A DNA stretch of 64,000 nt from Anaerolineae bacterium (GCA_016783285.1 JADHWW010000102.1:1-64000); one strand, 5' to 3'; numbered from the stretch's first letter, positions 34,089 through 43,277 are shown. A program made the numbers and translations. Notes: a model not told the origin generated them from the sequence alone.

Positions 34089-34272
34089 CGGACCTTTCTT
34101 CCTTTCACTCCTCGGCTTTTGCATGCTTGTGTCACTTCGCACAACGGGGCGGCGGGTGGGCAAAATGGGCCCAGAGTAAATAGAGTGCTCATCGCTTCGC
34201 TCTGCGCGCCCTGTGGTTTCCTATCTTTGCGAAGCAGCCCGCAGGGCGGTCAAGTGAGCCCAAGGATCAGAC

Positions 34273-34439
34273 GGCAAGTGGTAACTGCTAAGCCAGTCAT
34301 AAATAGAACACGGATCAACACGGGTCATACGGATGTACGCGGATAAAGATAAAAAATCTGTGAGAACCCGTTTCATCTGTGTGTATCCGTGTGCTATTTG
34401 TACCTGTTTTGGGAAGAGCCTGAGCAGTTACGGCAAGTG
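34273..34439. mobile_element. MITE copy 1 with 8-bp target duplication
   Basis: The 151-bp element (34281-34431) begins GTAACTGCTAAG and ends CTGAGCAGTTAC, forming inverted ends. The direct repeat GGCAAGTG is present at 34273-34280 and 34432-34439. A near-identical copy in opposite orientation is at 42539-42680. Non-coding; it lies in the 650-base gap between the PQQ-propeller gene and the sensor kinase. The 190 bases before it hold nothing I can name. Confidence 0.88.
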
Positions 34440-34528
34440 CATCATTGTAAGCCGGTTATTCAAAATTGTCCAGTTGGGCACGCTGCTTCGGTGAGGGCTG
34501 CCTTGGGCAGTGTCACTCGATAGCAGGG

Positions 34529-34740
34529 TTAAGATCGTGGAGCCGTTCAAGTGCGTGGTGGGGTGCAGTTCGTGTCGTGACCTGGGCTGGAGCAGGAAAA
34601 GAGCCGTATCGGATTGGACAGTCTTGTCTCAATATAGTAAAATGCGCAGTACAGAGTAAATGGAGACAATTGGTATCTTCTTTGGTCGGATGCGCCAGGT
34701 TCACGTTCACTACCACCTGGCAACCTCGCTTGAAATGAGA
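34529..34740 (+). pseudogene. Collapsed relic of the ferredoxin-to-CDF region
   Basis: 34529-34577 resembles the ferredoxin gene near 29135-29187, coding EPFKCVVGCSSC. 34576-34604 resembles the intergenic bases after it (29301-29332). 34670-34728 joins two separate parts of the CDF gene, giving IGIFFGRM fused to RQVHVHYHLATS. The order is the same as at 29.1-31.0 kb, so this is a copy that lost its middle by deletions. The sensor-kinase start codon lies just after it. Confidence 0.75.
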
Positions 34741-34745
34741 AAGAT

Positions 34746-37103
34746 ATGGTGAGCAAGTTTCTGGATTTCCTGTTGGTGCTCCTGGCCCAGTTTGCCGGAG
34801 GGCCTGGTGCGATAGAAAATAACCTCATGCGCTTTGGACTGGCAGCAATATTCTGGGGTGCGCTTCTGATAGTCGCCTGGTCCAGACAGCGCCAAAACGA
34901 GTTGCCGCGTGAAAAGTTATTGGTATGGGGCTTTGGCCTGGGTCTTGCACGTGAACTGTTCATGTTTGGCTTCGTCTCCCTGCAGATGCTAGGCATAGTA
35001 GAACGTGAATCGGCGTACTTCCTTTCCGCCCCACTGGAGCGCGCTCTGGCAATGGCGGCGGTTGTGATGGTCGCTGGCTCGTTCGTGCGATACATTCTGG
35101 ATGACGCCCGCCTGTCACGCCGCTATCTGCAGATTGGGATGGGAGCAACGGGTATTTGCTACCTGACCACATCCTGGTGGTGGGCCTTGTACATCGCGGC
35201 CAACCCATGGAGCAGTTTTGGACAGACCTGGTGTGCCTGGCTCTTTCGATTGACCGCATCTGTGTTGATAGCCATTCCTATTGTCCTCTTGGCAAAGAAG
35301 CGCGGATGGCTGCGTAACATAGTGTTAGTGGCGCTGATGTTCTTCTTCCTGGACGAATCCCTAATGCTCGTTAACCTGGCTACGGATGAAATCTACACGA
35401 ACGTATTTTGTCCCATCTGCCACACTTTTCATATTTGCGCTATTCCCCTGCTAGGGTACGTCTATATCCGCGAACAGTCCGTTGAGAGACGACAGGCGGA
35501 GGAGGCACTGCGGGAGAGCGAAGAACGGTTCCGAGGAATCATCGAGAGTACGGAAGCAGGCTACTTTTATATGGACCGAGACGGCCGATTTCAGCACGTC
35601 AACGACGCCTGGCTGCGAATGCATGGATATGCTTCACCCGACGAGGTGGTCGGCCAACATTTCTCTCTGGTCCAGGTCGAGACGGACCTGGAGCAGGTGC
35701 AGAGGAACGTGGAAAGGCTACTCAGTGGAGAACCAATCTCGACTGGTGAGTTCACACGACGCTGCAAGGACGGATCCATTGGCTACCATACTTCTTCTGT
35801 CAATCCCGTCGTGCGGGGTGGCAGAGTGGTAGGACTGGAAGGGTTCATCATAGACCTCACCGGACGGATGAAGGCGGAGAGAGAGGTCTGGCGTCGCAAC
35901 GAAGAGTTGGTCGCACTCAACACGATTGCCACCACGATAAGCCAGTCGCTTGACCTGGATCGTATGCTGAATGCGGTTCTGGGCAAAGTGTTGCTAGTAA
36001 CAGATATGGACGCGGGTTGGATACACCTGCTCGACGAGGATAGCCGCCTGCTGCCGCTGGTCGCTCAGAGCGGGTTCTCTCAGGAAATGGCCAAAGGGAC
36101 ACAAACGGTCAAACTGGGCGAAGGCATGGCTGGCCAGGCGGCCCAATCGGGACAGTTCATCGTGATGGACAAGTTCCCGGACGATCCCCGGCTCGGTATG
36201 GAGACCTGTCAGCGAGAAGGGCTGCACGCTTTCGCCGGCGTTCCCATCAAGTCGAAGGACAAAGTGCTGGGGGCGCTGAGTGTCTTTAGTCGTAACCCTC
36301 GCGAACTGAGTTCTCAGGAGGTACAACTGCTCACTGCCATCGGCCACCAGGTCGGCGTGGCTGTCGAGAACGCGCGCTTGGCCGAGGAAGCAGCCGGGAT
36401 AGAAATCCTACAGGAACTGAATCGTCTGCGGTCAGAGTTGATCGCCAACGTCTCCCACGAAGTGAGAACCCCCCTGGGACTGATCAAGATCTCTTGCACC
36501 TCTCTGCTGGCGGAAGATGTGGACTTTGACCGTGAGACTCGGCGAAGGTTTCTGCGCGGCATTGACGAGGAGACGGACAGGCTAGAGAGAATCGTTGACA
36601 ACTTGTTAGACCTCTCCCGGATAGAGAGCGGGCGGCTGCGCCTGGACATGCGTCCTACAGACGTGGGCCTGCTTGCCAGAGAGGTGATGGAGAATATGGA
36701 GGCGCAAGCTACACAACACCGCCTTGTCCACAACTTTCCCCCTGATCCGTTGGTGGCGATCATTGATTCCAAACGCGTTGAACAGATACTGCGCAATCTC
36801 CTGAGCAACGCCATCAAGTATTCACCTGAAGGAGGGACCATCGCCGTCCAGGGGTGTGAGGACGAGAGACACATCATCGTCCAGGTCAGTGATCAGGGGA
36901 TAGGTATCCCGGCAGAGGATCTGGAGCGGGTGTTTGAGCGATTCTATCGGGTTGAGAACGAGGCCACCCAGAGCGCGGGAGGGGTTGGTCTGGGCCTGGC
37001 GGTCTGCCGGAGCATCGCGGAGGCCCACGGTGGACGCATCTGGGTTGAGAGCACCCTCGGTGTGGGGAGCACTTTTTATTTCACTCTGAAACGTGAAACG
37101 TAA
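34746..37103 (+). CDS. Membrane hybrid-input sensor histidine kinase (7TM-PAS-GAF-HisKA-HATPase)
   Basis: 785 residues. An N-terminal sensor of about seven membrane segments (1-235) is followed by a PAS domain (265-375, RFRGIIESTEAGYFYMDRDG), a GAF domain (400-540), the dimerisation/phosphoacceptor His in ANVSHEVRTPLGL, and the catalytic domain with N box LRNLLSNAIKYSPEGG and G boxes VSDQGIGIP and GVGLGLAVC. The loop before PAS has Cys and His residues (NVFCPICHTFHICA) that could bind metal or heme. A possible promoter (TTGGAC-18-TAAAAT, 34614-34643) lies within the relic. It pairs with the regulator 49 bases downstream. Confidence 0.92.
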   Translation: MVSKFLDFLLVLLAQFAGGPGAIENNLMRFGLAAIFWGALLIVAWSRQRQNELPREKLLVWGFGLGLARELFMFGFVSLQMLGIVERESAYFLSAPLERALAMAAVVMVAGSFVRYILDDARLSRRYLQIGMGATGICYLTTSWWWALYIAANPWSSFGQTWCAWLFRLTASVLIAIPIVLLAKKRGWLRNIVLVALMFFFLDESLMLVNLATDEIYTNVFCPICHTFHICAIPLLGYVYIREQSVERRQAEEALRESEERFRGIIESTEAGYFYMDRDGRFQHVNDAWLRMHGYASPDEVVGQHFSLVQVETDLEQVQRNVERLLSGEPISTGEFTRRCKDGSIGYHTSSVNPVVRGGRVVGLEGFIIDLTGRMKAEREVWRRNEELVALNTIATTISQSLDLDRMLNAVLGKVLLVTDMDAGWIHLLDEDSRLLPLVAQSGFSQEMAKGTQTVKLGEGMAGQAAQSGQFIVMDKFPDDPRLGMETCQREGLHAFAGVPIKSKDKVLGALSVFSRNPRELSSQEVQLLTAIGHQVGVAVENARLAEEAAGIEILQELNRLRSELIANVSHEVRTPLGLIKISCTSLLAEDVDFDRETRRRFLRGIDEETDRLERIVDNLLDLSRIESGRLRLDMRPTDVGLLAREVMENMEAQATQHRLVHNFPPDPLVAIIDSKRVEQILRNLLSNAIKYSPEGGTIAVQGCEDERHIIVQVSDQGIGIPAEDLERVFERFYRVENEATQSAGGVGLGLAVCRSIAEAHGGRIWVESTLGVGSTFYFTLKRET

Positions 37104-37152
37104 TGCGCAATTCGTAGACGGCTAACGGCCAGCATAGCCAGGGAGACAAGGT

Positions 37153-37857
37153 ATGAGAGAAAGAGGCCAAGTTCGCATTCTGGTGGTAGATGACGAGCCT
37201 GGATACGTCTGGACTATGCAGGTCAATCTGGAGGCCAGAGGCTACGAGGTACTCGTGGCCAGGGACGGGCAGACGGCTGTGGATCTTGCTGCCAGTGAGG
37301 AGCCAGACCTCATCATCTTGGACATCAAGATGCCCGACATGGATGGTTACGACGCCTGCTGGCGTATCCGCGAGTTCTCAACGGTGCCGATTATCATGCT
37401 CACCGCTCTGGCGGAGGATGCCGACAAGGTAGAAGGTCTGAATATGGGCGCCGACGATTACGTGACCAAGCCTTTCAGCGTCGACGAGCTTCTGGCCAGG
37501 GTGCGGGCTGCGCTGCGGCGTGTCGAATTCTCAGAACAGAAGGAGCCCCGTCCCCCGTTCCAGGCCGGTGACCTGCTGGTTGATTTTGAGCAGCAGCGAG
37601 TGTACGCTGGCGATCAAGAGGTGCATCTGACCGCCAAGGAGTATCGTTTGCTCTGCGAATTGGTCGAGCACGCCGGACAGGTGCTTGTGCCGGAATACCT
37701 GTTGGAAGAGGTGTGGGGAATGGGACACGAGGAGGAAACGCTCCTGTTGCGCCAGGTCATTCACCGCCTGCGCCGCAAGATAGAGCGCGATCCGAGAAAT
37801 CCGCGCTACATCCAGACCCGGACAGGGATCGGCTACGTCTTTATCCCCTCAGAATAA
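37153..37857 (+). CDS. OmpR/PhoB-family response regulator
   Basis: 234 residues. The receiver domain has the acidic pair in LVVDDEPGYVW, phospho-acceptor Asp in IILDIKMPDMDGYD, Thr in MLTAL and Lys in YVTKPFSVDELL. The C-terminal winged helix (about 135-234) ends RKIERDPRNPRYIQTRTGIGYVF, the usual OmpR signature. It should be phosphorylated by the adjacent kinase. Direct repeats spaced 11 bases apart in front of the next gene suit this class of regulator. A truncated relative lies at 42734-43192. Confidence 0.95.
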   Translation: MRERGQVRILVVDDEPGYVWTMQVNLEARGYEVLVARDGQTAVDLAASEEPDLIILDIKMPDMDGYDACWRIREFSTVPIIMLTALAEDADKVEGLNMGADDYVTKPFSVDELLARVRAALRRVEFSEQKEPRPPFQAGDLLVDFEQQRVYAGDQEVHLTAKEYRLLCELVEHAGQVLVPEYLLEEVWGMGHEEETLLLRQVIHRLRRKIERDPRNPRYIQTRTGIGYVFIPSE

Positions 37858-37882
37858 TACCGGCGTCTAGATTCCTCGTCCA

Positions 37883-37917
37883 AAAATGCCACGCACTTGC
37901 AAAGTGCGTGGCATTTT
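37883..37917 (+). terminator. Rho-independent terminator of the two-component operon
   Basis: A long perfect stem (AATGCCACGCACTT / AAGTGCGTGGCATT) with a very short loop is followed by a T run, 25 bases after the regulator stop codon. Confidence 0.85.
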
Positions 37918-37940
37918 TCATTGCGGGTAAATTCAACTGG

Positions 37941-38028
37941 TTTTAATAGATTTTTAATGAATTTATAATTGCGTTATCACCGTGGAAGAGGCATCTATAA
38001 CACGTCTGTAACACGGAAAAGATATAAT
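37941..38028 (+). promoter_or_regulatory. PhoB-like direct repeats and -10 box ahead of the giant secreted protein
   Basis: Two sets of repeats with an 11-base period are visible. TTTTAATAGAT, TTTTAATGAAT and TTATAATTGCG run from 37941 to 37973. TATAACACGTC and TGTAACACGGA run from 37996 to 38017. TATAAT follows at 38023-38028 with no -35 hexamer, as expected for an activated promoter. The leader to the start codon is about 155 bases. Confidence 0.6.
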
Positions 38029-38191
38029 CTGTAGCGTACTTTACCAGCATCAGATTATGTGATCACTCAGCGTGTTCAGCGCACTGGATCTACACGGAGG
38101 TGTCTATGGAAGATAAGTTGTATCGAGAGAGCGATCTATTGGTGTAACCAAACCTATTTCTATGTGTATATGTATGAAGGAGAAAGAAACG

Positions 38192-41100
38192 ATGAAGACT
38201 ACGAAAAGCATAATGGGGCTTTTACTGATCGGGGTGATTTTGACGAGCGGCATGCCGCTCGCCTACGCTGGCCCCCCCCCTGAGCCCGAACCGCCCTGGT
38301 TTGGGGCTTCAGGCCCCGGACTGCACGTCACCGACCTCATTGCCGGACAGTATATGGATGATCCTGCCGGCACGGTTCGCGTCTTTAACTCGCGCGAAAA
38401 GTTGCACATCCAGGTTGAACCCTCGGGTGGGTGGCTGATCAACACGATCCAGATCTATGTCGGCGTAGACCCTGTGCCAACCGTTAAGAGCGGTAATCCC
38501 GACCAGGGAGCATTCCCTTACAAGCAAGAATTACCTGGACCAGCTCCCAACTATACGCTGGTACTGGATCTTGTGGATGATCTGGGTTTTAGCTGGGGTC
38601 AACCTTACGAGTACCGGCGTATCCAGAATATCGCCGTCCACGCTGACCTGGTCAAACTCGATACGGATGGGACGACGAACGGGCCGAAGATCAGAGTCCT
38701 CGAAGAGGAGGGCGCCTGGGCCTTTGGGGAGGGCGTGTTCGAAGGAGGGCGGTGGTCCTGGTGGTTCAAATACGAAATGACCCATCCCCAGCGCGGTCAT
38801 TTTATCGACTCTCCAGTGGGTGGCCTGAGTTTTGAAACGCCCACCCACACGGGCAAGACCGACGAATCTGGCGGCTTTGACTACTTCCCCGGAGAGCGCG
38901 TCGAGTTGTACGTTGGCTCGGTTCCTCTGGGGACACCCCTGGCCGGCCACAAGATCTCCCCGCTGGATATCTATGAGAACGCGGACACGGATGACCCCCG
39001 GGTGATCAACATAGCGCGGCTCCTGCAGAGCCTGAACGCCAACGGTGACCCGAACGAAGGTATCGGCATCACAGAAGACGTGGTGGCTTGTCTCGAGGGC
39101 GCAGTGCAAGGCCTCGGTTTGACGGGGGTTGACTTTTTTGCCGTTGACGCCCAGACCGAAGCCGTGATCCAGGAGACCATCGCCCAGTGTGCAGGGGTTG
39201 AAGGTGTCACCCTGGTCGCAGTCTCGGCCGAGGACGCCAAGGCGAACCTGGACCGGTCGCTCGACAGCAACATGTTCCGCAAGGACATCTCCCGAACGCC
39301 GGACCTGACCAGTTCCAAGTCAAAACTCAATATCATGGGTATGTGGTTCCCGGCGCTCAGAGCGAACAATGTTTCGACCGTCATCGAATACTCTGATGAG
39401 AATGGCAACTTGATTCGAACAGCGGATCAAGCCAAGCCCGTCGTCGTGGTCTATACCGACGGCATCGAGGAGACCGGCTACGAGGACATCTTTGCCGCCA
39501 TCTCGCGCGACGACGGCAACACCTTCAAGCGCACGAATATTGCGCGCGCGGCGGATAGGTCTTCCTTTACGCTGCTCAACGGCGATGCATTCTATGGCCA
39601 GGCCAAAAAACCGGTTTTCCAGGTCAAAGGGAACAATATCCTGGTCGCCTGGACGAGTAAGTTCTGCAGCGGCGGCAAGCCGGCCTACGCGATCACCACC
39701 TGCGACGATCCCGACACGGAGGCGATCGAGACCGCCGACCCCGAGACCGGCTTATGCCGGGTCACATGCCATGGCGACGGGGATAACGAAGTCTGCGAGG
39801 CCGACTACCCGTACGACGATCCTTATTACACGGAAGACATCTGGGGCGTCGGCGGCCCGCAGCGGTCTGTGGACTATACCGACCAGGGCTTTCCTGAGGT
39901 CGGCGAGGTTCCCTACAGTTGCGTGTGGGTCGCCCGCGGCACCATCGTCACCCAGGGCATGATAGACTCACAAAATGGAACCAGTTTCTGGGCCAACTCT
40001 GCGGTCGGCGACATCCAATGGTTCAAGCCGGAGCGGCTGACCTCCGGGCGGCGCGACGCCAACCAGGTCTTTATGGGCGCCTCGGATGGCGCTGGTTTCG
40101 CCATCGCCTGGCAGGAAGACCCGGATGGCTTGCGCCCTGGCGCTGCCGCCGGACCTGGCCCGGGTTGGGGTGGCGCGACCACCCACCACAAGACCGACAT
40201 CTGGTACAGTTACATCACTATGGCGGATTTCCGCAAGGTTGACGCGAACTTTGAGCCCGGCGGCGATCCCCAGCACGACCATGGAGACCTTGTCGGACGC
40301 CCCAAGGCGCTGGTTCCTATGGCGTTTCCGGTGCGGCTGTCGGACAATGACGCGGTCAACACCGACAACCTACGGGTTGAGCTGGATGAGGATCTTACAT
40401 CCCCCGGTTATGGCTACCCCGTGGAAGATGGGGATGGCAACTGGATCCCGACAACGAACCCTGACGCACTGGCCGATGACGCCGATGGCACGCACGCCTA
40501 TGGCTATGAGATCGAGGGCCTGTGCGAGGATTTCTACGATTTCACCAACTATGCGGGCGATGAGAAGAGTGTCTGCATCACCGCTGACGGACGGCTGCTG
40601 GACGGCAACACCGGCGCTTCGCGCCCGAACGTCTTCCTGCAGACCTACACCAAGCCGGACGGCACCAAGAGCGCCTGGGCGATCCTGGCTTACGAGGAGA
40701 CCAAGGGGGCCGGCATCGGCCCACCTGACCACACAGAAGACCCCCCGTACGGCGATGAGCCGCTTCCCGAAGCGGGCAAGAACGCCATCTACCACAGTTT
40801 TGATTTCCAGAACCCGGACCTGGTCAGCGCGGGGAACATCATCAACCTGCCCGAGAGGGATGCGGATGGGAACCTGATGTACCAGCGAGAGGTCAGTTTG
40901 GATGGCGACGGCAATGTGGTCTATGGTGATCTCATCCTCGACTACCTGGGCCTGCCGCAACTGGCGTACGAGAATGCCCGCCGGCCGCGCTTCATCATCC
41001 AGGGCAAGGCCGCGATGGGTGACTCGAACACGGTCATGATCGTCCTGTACAAGGAAGGGCAGGAAGGCATGGGCCGTCCATCGGACATCATGCTGCGCCG

Positions 41101-42100
41101 CGTGGTCTCCAATACGTCGGGCAACCCCTATGCCTTTACAAACTTTGTGTGCAACACGTGGGAGGTTGCCGACAACGGCCTAACCGTCTGCGTGGACGGC
41201 ACCCAGAATATGAGCACCGTCTTCCCGACCGTGGTAACTGATTCAATGGGCGATCCCATCAGTGATGATCCATGGGGAGCCGTCAAAGTGGTGCAATGGG
41301 AGCAGACGCCGGAGATCCTGGCCAACGCGTCGTGGGTCAATCCCTACGAAGAGGCGCGCGCCCACCGTGGCGCCATCCGCGGCGACTTTATCGTGATGGG
41401 CTACTCCTACACGCCCAACTGGGCCGCTGCCCGCAACGGCAACGACAAGTACGACTTTTTCATTCGTCGCTCCTTCGACGGTGGCCTGACCTGGACGACG
41501 GACCCCGCTGGTGAGGGAGTCACACACTGCCGCACCTCTACTGATCCTGTAGCCAAGATAAAGACAGAGGTCTGCACCTTTTATCCCGCGGGCGATTTTG
41601 AGCAAGCGCGCAACCTCTCTCAACTCCCGAACAGCAAAGAGAGCGTGATTGAGCCGCGCATCGTCGGCGCGCCGGGCACCATCAAGGTGGACGGCGTGTG
41701 GACGGGCATCGCTGAGGACAAGCAGAACCAGAGCGTGTTCTACGTGAGCTATGGCACGGCCACCAACCCGCCCGTCGTCCACGGCGACAGTGAGGAAGTA
41801 CAAGAGTATCCGGCGCCGCTGGACCTCTACTACAGCTTTAGCCAGGACAGAGGCGAGAGCTACTGGGAGTCAACGTGGGTGGTGAACCCTGACAGCGAGG
41901 GGAACTACCCCGGAGAGACGGTCACCGGTATGCCCTGGCTGGCCAAAGGCGAACCGGAGCAGGGCGAAGCACAGTTGCGCATGACGCCCGACGGCTCCCG
42001 CTTTTACGCCACCTGGCTGCAAGACGCGGAAGATAGCAGCGACATCTTCTTCCGCCGGATCACACCGAGTACTTTCCCTATTAACGTAGCACCAGAATAG
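38192..42100 (+). CDS. Giant secreted BNR/sialidase-like protein
   Basis: About 1302 residues with a signal peptide (MKTTKSIMGLLLIGVILTSG..AYA). ATG 38192 follows AAGGAG. Three Asp-box-like motifs (SRDDGNTF, SFDGGLTW, SQDRGESYW) point to a BNR/sialidase-type beta-propeller in the central and C-terminal parts. An N-terminal segment of about 180 residues and a region with Cys clusters (FCSGGKPAYAITTCDDPD) are unknown. It is very acidic (Asp/Glu/Gly rich), which could mean calcium binding. No transmembrane anchor or sortase motif was seen. It resembles large choice-of-anchor-type exoproteins, but I cannot name the family surely. Probable target of the adjacent two-component system. Confidence 0.7.
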   Translation: MKTTKSIMGLLLIGVILTSGMPLAYAGPPPEPEPPWFGASGPGLHVTDLIAGQYMDDPAGTVRVFNSREKLHIQVEPSGGWLINTIQIYVGVDPVPTVKSGNPDQGAFPYKQELPGPAPNYTLVLDLVDDLGFSWGQPYEYRRIQNIAVHADLVKLDTDGTTNGPKIRVLEEEGAWAFGEGVFEGGRWSWWFKYEMTHPQRGHFIDSPVGGLSFETPTHTGKTDESGGFDYFPGERVELYVGSVPLGTPLAGHKISPLDIYENADTDDPRVINIARLLQSLNANGDPNEGIGITEDVVACLEGAVQGLGLTGVDFFAVDAQTEAVIQETIAQCAGVEGVTLVAVSAEDAKANLDRSLDSNMFRKDISRTPDLTSSKSKLNIMGMWFPALRANNVSTVIEYSDENGNLIRTADQAKPVVVVYTDGIEETGYEDIFAAISRDDGNTFKRTNIARAADRSSFTLLNGDAFYGQAKKPVFQVKGNNILVAWTSKFCSGGKPAYAITTCDDPDTEAIETADPETGLCRVTCHGDGDNEVCEADYPYDDPYYTEDIWGVGGPQRSVDYTDQGFPEVGEVPYSCVWVARGTIVTQGMIDSQNGTSFWANSAVGDIQWFKPERLTSGRRDANQVFMGASDGAGFAIAWQEDPDGLRPGAAAGPGPGWGGATTHHKTDIWYSYITMADFRKVDANFEPGGDPQHDHGDLVGRPKALVPMAFPVRLSDNDAVNTDNLRVELDEDLTSPGYGYPVEDGDGNWIPTTNPDALADDADGTHAYGYEIEGLCEDFYDFTNYAGDEKSVCITADGRLLDGNTGASRPNVFLQTYTKPDGTKSAWAILAYEETKGAGIGPPDHTEDPPYGDEPLPEAGKNAIYHSFDFQNPDLVSAGNIINLPERDADGNLMYQREVSLDGDGNVVYGDLILDYLGLPQLAYENARRPRFIIQGKAAMGDSNTVMIVLYKEGQEGMGRPSDIMLRRVVSNTSGNPYAFTNFVCNTWEVADNGLTVCVDGTQNMSTVFPTVVTDSMGDPISDDPWGAVKVVQWEQTPEILANASWVNPYEEARAHRGAIRGDFIVMGYSYTPNWAAARNGNDKYDFFIRRSFDGGLTWTTDPAGEGVTHCRTSTDPVAKIKTEVCTFYPAGDFEQARNLSQLPNSKESVIEPRIVGAPGTIKVDGVWTGIAEDKQNQSVFYVSYGTATNPPVVHGDSEEVQEYPAPLDLYYSFSQDRGESYWESTWVVNPDSEGNYPGETVTGMPWLAKGEPEQGEAQLRMTPDGSRFYATWLQDAEDSSDIFFRRITPSTFPINVAPE

Positions 42101-42108
42101 TACGACGG

Positions 42109-42143
42109 GAGTATGGGCGCCAGCACAACTGGCGTCCATACTC
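42109..42143 (+). terminator. Strong hairpin after the giant protein
   Basis: A 15-bp stem with one G-T wobble (GAGTATGGGCGCCAG / CTGGCGTCCATACTC) and a 5-base loop begins 9 bases past the stop codon. There is no T run, so it may also protect the mRNA end or lower expression of the next gene. Confidence 0.6.
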
Positions 42144-42229
42144 TCTCCAACATATCAGAACAAGAAATTCCGACGCACGGTCGGTTTCTCAGAAAGCGAA
42201 TAAACCAAAAGGAAAGGAGGTGAGATGAG

Positions 42230-42436
42230 ATGAAGAAACTGCTGATTTTAGTGCTCGTGTTGTTAGTGTTGCTGTCCGCGGTTGTGCCGGTCTTTGCTTA
42301 TGGCGCCACCGGCGACGGTGAACCGCCAGGTTGGTCTCAGGCAGGCGCCACCGGCGAGGGTCCGCCTGGTTGGTCTCAGGTGAATCCGGGCGAGGGAGGT
42401 AGCGATGGCCCTAGTGTAGGTCCATTTGGCCCATAG
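42230..42436 (+). CDS. Small secreted Gly/Pro/Trp repeat peptide
   Basis: The 68-residue precursor has a signal peptide (LLILVLVLLVLLSAVVPVFA) and a mature part of about 45 residues with two copies of a unit GATGxGxPPGWSQ, ending NPGEGGSDGPSVGPFGP. The ribosome site AAAGGAGGTGAG is very strong. No Cys. I do not recognise it; it may be a secreted matrix or signalling peptide. It is likely cotranscribed at a lower level with the giant secreted protein. Confidence 0.65.
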   Translation: MKKLLILVLVLLVLLSAVVPVFAYGATGDGEPPGWSQAGATGEGPPGWSQVNPGEGGSDGPSVGPFGP

Positions 42437-42457
42437 TCGAGTAAGTGAGGGACCCAA

Positions 42458-42494
42458 ATCCGGCGCTGCCCAGTATGAACGGGCAGCGCCGGAT
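42458..42494 (+). terminator. Perfect 14-bp hairpin after the small peptide gene
   Basis: ATCCGGCGCTGCCC and its exact complement enclose a 9-base loop, 22 bases past the stop codon. No immediate T run follows. Confidence 0.6.
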
Positions 42495-42530
42495 GTCTGG
42501 CTATCATCGTTTTTGGTGCCCATAAACATA

Positions 42531-42688
42531 AACGGGACGTAACTGCTCAGGCTCTTCCCAAAACAGGTACAAATAGCACACGGATACACACGAATGAAAC
42601 GGGTTCGCACAGGTTTTTAATCTTTATCTGCGTACATCCGTGTTGATCCGTGTTCTATTTATGACTGGCTGAGCAGTTACAACGGGAC
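42531..42688. mobile_element. MITE copy 2 with 8-bp target duplication
   Basis: The 142-bp element (42539-42680) is the reverse-orientation relative of the one at 34281-34431. It lacks about nine inner bases. Ends are GTAACTGCTCAG and CTGAGCAGTTAC. AACGGGAC is duplicated at 42531-42538 and 42681-42688. It abuts the decayed 3' end of the truncated response-regulator gene. Confidence 0.88.
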
Positions 42689-42733
42689 AACAGTTGGCCG
42701 AACAAAACCCCCGATTTCTCTGGCAATGTGCAC

Positions 42734-43192
42734 TCACTGTTCATTGACAGACACACGCTGCTGGGCACAGGCGATCTGCTGGCCAATAGCCCGGAAGATA
42801 CGAGGGGGGTCTTGCTGTCCCGAGAGTTCGACGCGCCGCAGCACAGCCTGCATCCTGGCCAGCAGCTCGGCGATGTTGAAAGGCTTGGTCACGTAATCGT
42901 CGGCGCCCATGTCCAGGCCCTTTACCTTCGCGGCGTTCTCCACCAGGGCGGTGAGCATGATGATCGGTACCGTGGAGAACTCGCGGATACGATAGCAGAC
43001 CTCGTAGCCGTCCATGCCGGGCATCTTGATGTCCAAGACGATGAGGTCAGGCTTCTCACTCGCGGCGAGCTCTACGGCCGTCTGCCCGTCACTCGCCACG
43101 AGCACCGCATAGCCTCTGGCCTCCAGATTGACCTGTATGGCCCAGACATATCCAGGCTCGTCATCTACCACCAGAATGCGAACTTTGTTCAT
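42734..43192 (-). pseudogene. Truncated OmpR-type response regulator (receiver only)
   Basis: The 152-residue product from ATG 43192 keeps an intact receiver (LVVDDEPGYVW, IVLDIKMPGMDGYE, TKPF) and is very like the receiver of the regulator at 37153. The frame stops where the winged helix should begin. Bases after the stop still align for about 15 codons with the wHTH of the other gene, then meet the MITE at 42688. Thus the DNA-binding domain was lost. It could still act as a phosphate sink for the kinase, so full loss of function is not certain. Confidence 0.7.
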
Positions 43193-43277
43193 CATCTGCA
43201 TCCAGAATTGGCCGGTCGGCATGGAACGCCAAAGCGGCGCACTGCGATGGGCGCGCCGCCTTGACGAGTATTGTGCC

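Noticed and set aside
34273..42688. Composite transposon bounded by the two inverted MITE copies
   Set aside because: Each copy has its own different target duplication, so they inserted separately; no transposase is present between them.
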